DNA from: Clostridia bacterium
GTDB taxonomy: Bacteria > Bacillota > Clostridia > Oscillospirales > Acutalibacteraceae
Assembly: GCA_017560255.1 (NCBI GenBank)
Contig: JAFYOI010000050.1
Location: 1 to 64,000, forward strand
Length of the DNA: 64,000 nucleotides
Reading direction: 5' to 3'
The position numbers and the translations under genes were made by a program. The notes under the pieces are model-generated. The model saw nothing but the letters and a program-made list of their open reading frames with translations, had not been told where the DNA came from and searched no databases. This document shows, in pieces, positions 61,101 through 64,000 of this stretch (position 1 is the stretch's first letter; every line of letters starts with the position of its first letter).

Positions 61101-63414
61101 CCGTTACAAACTTGCCTTTTTCATCAAAATCCCTGACAGTTACGAATTCAAAATAGTCGTGGGTATTGATGAAGTTAACCGACACGTTGAGGTAAACAGA
61201 AAGCACTTCTCTGAGAATTCCGTTGACGTTTTCGTCCGCAACGTATTGTCTGTACGCCGCCACAGTGCCCGCAAGACGCAAAATTTCCACTTCGGAAATA
61301 CCGCCCGCATTCGCCCTGACAATAATCTTCTGCGCAACCTCATTCTCTTTTCCGTTCAGTGCGGGTATGCGCTCAATCTGTGTACTTTTCCACAATTCAT
61401 CAACTTTGTCAACGTAATAATCGCGCAACATATATTTGGGCGAGAAAATCATTACAAGTGTTTTCTTATCACCCGCCATTGCGGTATATTTGCGGATTGT
61501 TGCGGGCAGATTGTTGTCTGAATCAACCGCTATGATTACCGAGTATTCGTCGGGATTATAGAAAGGTTTGTTAAGTCTGAGTCTGCCGTCGGCAAGGACA
61601 CTGAGATTTGCCTCGTTTGCGGCAATCGTTTCTCTCATATTGCCATATGGAACTTCATCATCAACGAATACAGTTACGTTTTTAGCGCCTTTTGTAAGGC
61701 AAAGAAGCGCCATATTGAGAACTACACTGATTTCTTCCTCGGTGGGCAACAGACGGATTCGATTAGGTTCTTCGCCGCCAACCGCTCTGCCCTCATAACT
61801 GTAACAACGAACCATTGCTCCGCTGTCTGCCATCGCATCTGCCGAATTGAAATCAACCGACAACATATTTTTTAGAACCCTGTCAATACCGGGTGTTCTC
61901 GTATCATCAAAGCAGATGTATCGTACCTGTTTTGACATATAGCGCAGGCCGAAATTCCTGTTACGGTTGCTCTTTGCAAGCACCGCGTTATTCTTTGTGA
62001 TGTTGAGAAGTCGGGTGTTGAGAATTGCCATCTTCCTTGGATAATTGTTGATTGTGTTGAGCACGTCAACGAAAACAATCGTATCAAGAAGATTTGCAAA
62101 GCGATCATTCTCACGCTCAAATTCATTGGAACAAATATAATCAAGCGTTGTAACAAGAATACTGCTGTTATCAACGTTTGTGTTTTCTTCCTCTTCGCCA
62201 CCCGCTTTATCGTTACCGCCGACTTTTGACATTTTCCAGATTGTTGTGTCAAAATTCTGCGCGCCGTTTGCAGTGCCTGCATAGAGGCTTGTAAGTTCGG
62301 AAAATCCTTGCTTTACGTAGTTATAAACGTCCTCAACCTGCTCTGCGTTATTGCAGACAAGCGCAATATTCTCGCCTCTTGCAAGAATGATGGACAAATA
62401 TCTGAACAAGTACATTGAAAACTCGGAGAAGAAGCAACCGTTAACGAGAATACTCTTGTCCGTGCCGACAATGGCGTTCATACACTTCATATACGTTTCT
62501 TTTTTATTTTTGGGGTTGCGGCTGTCATTTTCTACCGCCGCACCGATAAACCCGACGTTTTCATCATAGCCGTCGTTTGCAACATCTTTTCCCTCGTCAG
62601 CGGTCACCTCGCCCATATAATGAGCGGCAAAAAGCCTGCGGCACTCCTTGTCGAGTTCATCAAGGTCAATGTCGGTTTCGTCGGTCTTCGTTTCCTCAAT
62701 TTCCTCAAGCAATTCGGGGCATTCTTCCTCGACACAACGGATTCCGTCGACAAAGAAATAGAATTCCCACAAAATGAGCAGGGAAAGCATCGGATACATA
62801 TACGACGATCTGAACAGTGACAAAATAAAGGAATACGGCAACCAATCCGCAGTGAAAAGTGCAGGAACCTGATGCCACATAAACAATAAAGCGTAAGCAA
62901 CGGAGAGCAGAATAGTAAACCATTTCACAACGCGGCTGACAAAGAACCACGTTTCATTGTGAAGCAACTTTACAAGTTTACGCTCAAACTTCTGACGTCT
63001 TGTGAACTGATTACGCTTCTTATCCTCGGGAACAACGAGGCTCTTTTTTCTCAGGCGCAATCTGATAAACGCTTTGATAATACGGAACACAAATCCGATT
63101 ATAATGTTGACAAGCACCGCACAATAAACGTTTGCAAAGTAGATTGCTCTGCCGTACGGCGCAAATTTCCTGCCGAGCCACTTGAAAACTTCAAGTTGAC
63201 TCAGACTGAATTTAAGATCACCGAGCACATGCAAAACGAGCGCAACTACGAAAACGTAAGCGATTGTAAAAAGCACAATACGCAATCTCTTATGTCTGAT
63301 TTTATGCTTCTTGTCTTTCTTTATCGCCTTGATTTCAAACAGCAAGGGAGTTGCCATCAGGAATACCACTGACAGCATTACGATTATTTTAATAATGAAT
63401 TTCAATAATTCCAT
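58177..63414 (-). CDS. Giant membrane protein: degenerate helicase-like, LIM-like, DA1-like and transglutaminase-like domains
   Basis: A 1745-residue protein. About five membrane segments lie before residue 240. A helicase-like region follows (about 300-730) with recognisable core order (SILVTTLDYICSN, TIVFVDVL, NLPATIRKYTAMAGDKKTLV) but no Walker A or DExH. A beta segment with IEGQKFIYNGSIYSVVRID recalls YprA/DUF1998 helicases. A LIM-like finger starts at Cys1146 (CNFCGKRY...YMCPDC). A DA1-like stretch follows (ISGVGYRRLVREL) without its HExxH. The C-terminus is a transglutaminase-like fold with Cys1549, His1585 and Asp1600. Start at the ATG at 63414 with GGGGGGTC upstream; a longer frame begins at 63459. 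It overlaps the upstream gene. Confidence 0.65.
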   Translation of the reverse strand: MELLKFIIKIIVMLSVVFLMATPLLFEIKAIKKDKKHKIRHKRLRIVLFTIAYVFVVALVLHVLGDLKFSLSQLEVFKWLGRKFAPYGRAIYFANVYCAVLVNIIIGFVFRIIKAFIRLRLRKKSLVVPEDKKRNQFTRRQKFERKLVKLLHNETWFFVSRVVKWFTILLSVAYALLFMWHQVPALFTADWLPYSFILSLFRSSYMYPMLSLLILWEFYFFVDGIRCVEEECPELLEEIEETKTDETDIDLDELDKECRRLFAAHYMGEVTADEGKDVANDGYDENVGFIGAAVENDSRNPKNKKETYMKCMNAIVGTDKSILVNGCFFSEFSMYLFRYLSIILARGENIALVCNNAEQVEDVYNYVKQGFSELTSLYAGTANGAQNFDTTIWKMSKVGGNDKAGGEEEENTNVDNSSILVTTLDYICSNEFERENDRFANLLDTIVFVDVLNTINNYPRKMAILNTRLLNITKNNAVLAKSNRNRNFGLRYMSKQVRYICFDDTRTPGIDRVLKNMLSVDFNSADAMADSGAMVRCYSYEGRAVGGEEPNRIRLLPTEEEISVVLNMALLCLTKGAKNVTVFVDDEVPYGNMRETIAANEANLSVLADGRLRLNKPFYNPDEYSVIIAVDSDNNLPATIRKYTAMAGDKKTLVMIFSPKYMLRDYYVDKVDELWKSTQIERIPALNGKENEVAQKIIVRANAGGISEVEILRLAGTVAAYRQYVADENVNGILREVLSVYLNVSVNFINTHDYFEFVTVRDFDEKGKFVTENKVILRQRGTVFDIINGRDMVVMVVGDEEVKLNVPKCRLTQNYIEGQKFIYNGSIYSVVRIDAANGKIYAHLADGGNNNEAYKYIQSRVYRVDDSEDSVVECVPRRHLLIRDRKDNKLGISEAFVSVFRAPTEVLTRGYYIVDPYTLDPHIEQSRYWSISDPGKDVLAKQTYRVYGMKDEERTYSADEIMKVADLNAYRNGALTMSLKIRGNYGGKKDVTATAMAVALCELLRAMFPSVADSVVVCPVWSKEFAEKTKDTLGMYPQLSLLSREGDGEDEIEVLIIEDSAEELGVVSTLVLAGDHVFKTLYTPLLSYIEWYFGSGAQSGYLNLGFDTAPDCFDFESLREVLRVFADDMSKYEFLEPEEFIESVECNFCGKRYSKGSGVIELEDGRYMCPDCAKSLVKNNKRELEEHLKRAKFFLESTYGIELGDDYDFCFESTIKIINSLKKNPELASNSTDYPAKSYVDKKKVYIEESVTSPLLSEMIVRQLTQIWQSKHLPNLEDELAQGHVALVGIQYLRFLNENALATVRARHYETSREISGVGYRRLVRELLANPKYNNNPFLYLTDVYGMGGTGGSGGSGDKPVVTVPKKTTYDDVDFGRSYTPETHDRVAPEKLNYYYYSLLSANLREMYTAIFDAMVNFQSTVNIDCSNTRNVETALKSVCYDHPELYYFNYNATLIYTDHLELHYLFTEEEVQAMNNKMEAEIQTYLACVDDSMSAYDVALRLQTKMIDLVDYDTVSLHIEESMGGPTENKLDYLRTICGVFLNRKVVCAGYAKAIQYLLQRCGVECGYCAGKVIEKDGSLGGGHAWNIVKMDGDYYYLDVTHNDQSSTSQKVKDNCYHHSFFCITTEELLRTRNLEYCPVEPTKCTATRCNYFVHNGLVFDTYDLDKIKELAKAAAKRGSKYVCFKFADKMSYGTARDKLLNRSDVFEMLRAASKGDRKICETNAESYLFLDRLYTATIWFKYE

Positions 63415-64000
63415 CAATCTGACCCCCCTTGGTTTTTGTTTGGCACTTGATTGCTTCAATTACGGATACATCAAGCACGGTATAGAATTTAATATTATCT
63501 TCACCAACACAGAACGGCACTGTGTAATCAATCTTCATCGGCACGTCGTGGGTTGAAGCGTTATTATCAAATTCCATACTCAGATCCTGCATAATGTTAC
63601 CGATAGCATTTACTCTGTCATGCATTTTCTGTGCGTGATGCTTAACCTTTGCCGTTGCCATATCGCAACAATCACGGAAAAATTCAACGTCCAGTTTGTG
63701 CTCATAAACAGCCCTGAGCGACGGGATTTTTATGCTGAGCAAGGTTTCATACGCTTTTGCGGCGGCAACGTTGCGCGCAAGTTGCTTGTTCGTGTCTTCA
63801 AGAAGTTTCTGCCACGCCTCAAAGCATCGCCTCATCTGTCGCTTTTTCAGAACAAAATAAATAACGTAAAGCAACACACCCGGAAGAACGAACGAGCCCA
63901 CAAACAAAAGTTTTGTAACGGGATTTGCCATAAAATCAAACCACTGGCTGATAACGAAGGGCGCATAGACGAAAATAAGTGCAATCCACATAAATACGCC
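63389..64000 (-). CDS. Membrane protein with coiled region, cut by the window edge
   Basis: The reading frame stays open to the end of the window, so the true start is probably outside. The visible part (about 203 residues) has two hydrophobic segments near its start (MWIALIFVYAPFVISQWF, LLFVGSFVLPGVLLYVIYFV), then a charged helical domain and a beta-rich tail. Its 3' end overlaps the giant gene's start by 26 bases, so it belongs to the same operon. No domain recognised. Confidence 0.6.
   Translation of the reverse strand, partial: GVFMWIALIFVYAPFVISQWFDFMANPVTKLLFVGSFVLPGVLLYVIYFVLKKRQMRRCFEAWQKLLEDTNKQLARNVAAAKAYETLLSIKIPSLRAVYEHKLDVEFFRDCCDMATAKVKHHAQKMHDRVNAIGNIMQDLSMEFDNNASTHDVPMKIDYTVPFCVGEDNIKFYTVLDVSVIEAIKCQTKTKGGQIDGIIEIHY

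Overview
The window reads as a chromosomal segment of an anaerobic, low-to-mid-GC Firmicute of the Clostridia (Oscillospiraceae/Ruminococcaceae-like; inferred). Pointers are strong AGGAGG-type ribosome sites, an archaeal-type ProRS, a class III fructose-bisphosphatase, an 8-Fe ferredoxin, the GGGtGRT protein with its Fe-S scaffold partner, a class C sortase pilus operon and typical clostridial palindromic repeats. I saw no rRNA, tRNA or CRISPR array.

Layout. 1-5.6 kb: a broken XRE regulator, a repeat-bearing lipoprotein, two paralogous acidic proteins, cysteine desulfidase, a TIR-TPR protein and a DUF1292 protein, all on the minus strand. 5.8-14.1 kb (minus): an unusual set: a stand-alone RyR-domain protein, a membrane protein with tandem TrkA-N-like Rossmann domains and a C-terminal RyR domain, a soluble VirD4/TraG-like ATPase without conjugation partners, a Lon-like AAA+ module without a Walker A lysine, a ClpP-type peptidase, and a membrane coiled-coil protein. 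14.3-16.3 kb: upp-uraA. 16.6-25.2 kb (plus): a sortase-assembled pilus operon (signal peptidase, LPxTG tip protein with a degenerate CHAP domain, major pilin, sortase C, minor pilin, degenerate sortase). 25.3-33 kb: BspA-like lipoprotein, CDF transporter, 116-bp tandem repeats, an HTH/zinc-ribbon/Ser-Thr kinase operon and a three-gene operon of unknown proteins. 33.06-43.16 kb: an integrated element bounded by a ~94-bp direct repeat of the 3' end of the GGGtGRT gene, carrying a tyrosine integrase, a serine recombinase, an XRE repressor with a clear operator-promoter, a WYL regulator, a pentapeptide-repeat protein, a coiled-coil protein and several tiny ORFs. 43-56.3 kb: core genes (GGGtGRT, Fe-S scaffold, thioesterase, proS, fbp, hemW, alr, shikimate kinase, ferredoxin, rluA-type, trmN6-type, rsmI, nth). 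56.3-64 kb (minus): a second TrkA-N/RyR membrane protein, a giant membrane protein joining a degenerate helicase-like region, a LIM-like zinc finger, a DA1-like region and a transglutaminase-like domain, and a membrane protein cut by the window edge.

The most unusual content is the pair of RyR loci. Two three-TM TrkA-N/RyR proteins are clear paralogues 45 kb apart, each beside large ATPase-like or membrane partners, with a TIR-TPR gene and a stand-alone RyR gene near the first. I infer a membrane-associated sensing system in which RyR and Rossmann domains bind nucleotide-derived ligands and the AAA+/ClpP, VirD4-like and transglutaminase-like proteins act as processing or effector parts. Function, partners and ligand are not shown by sequence alone.
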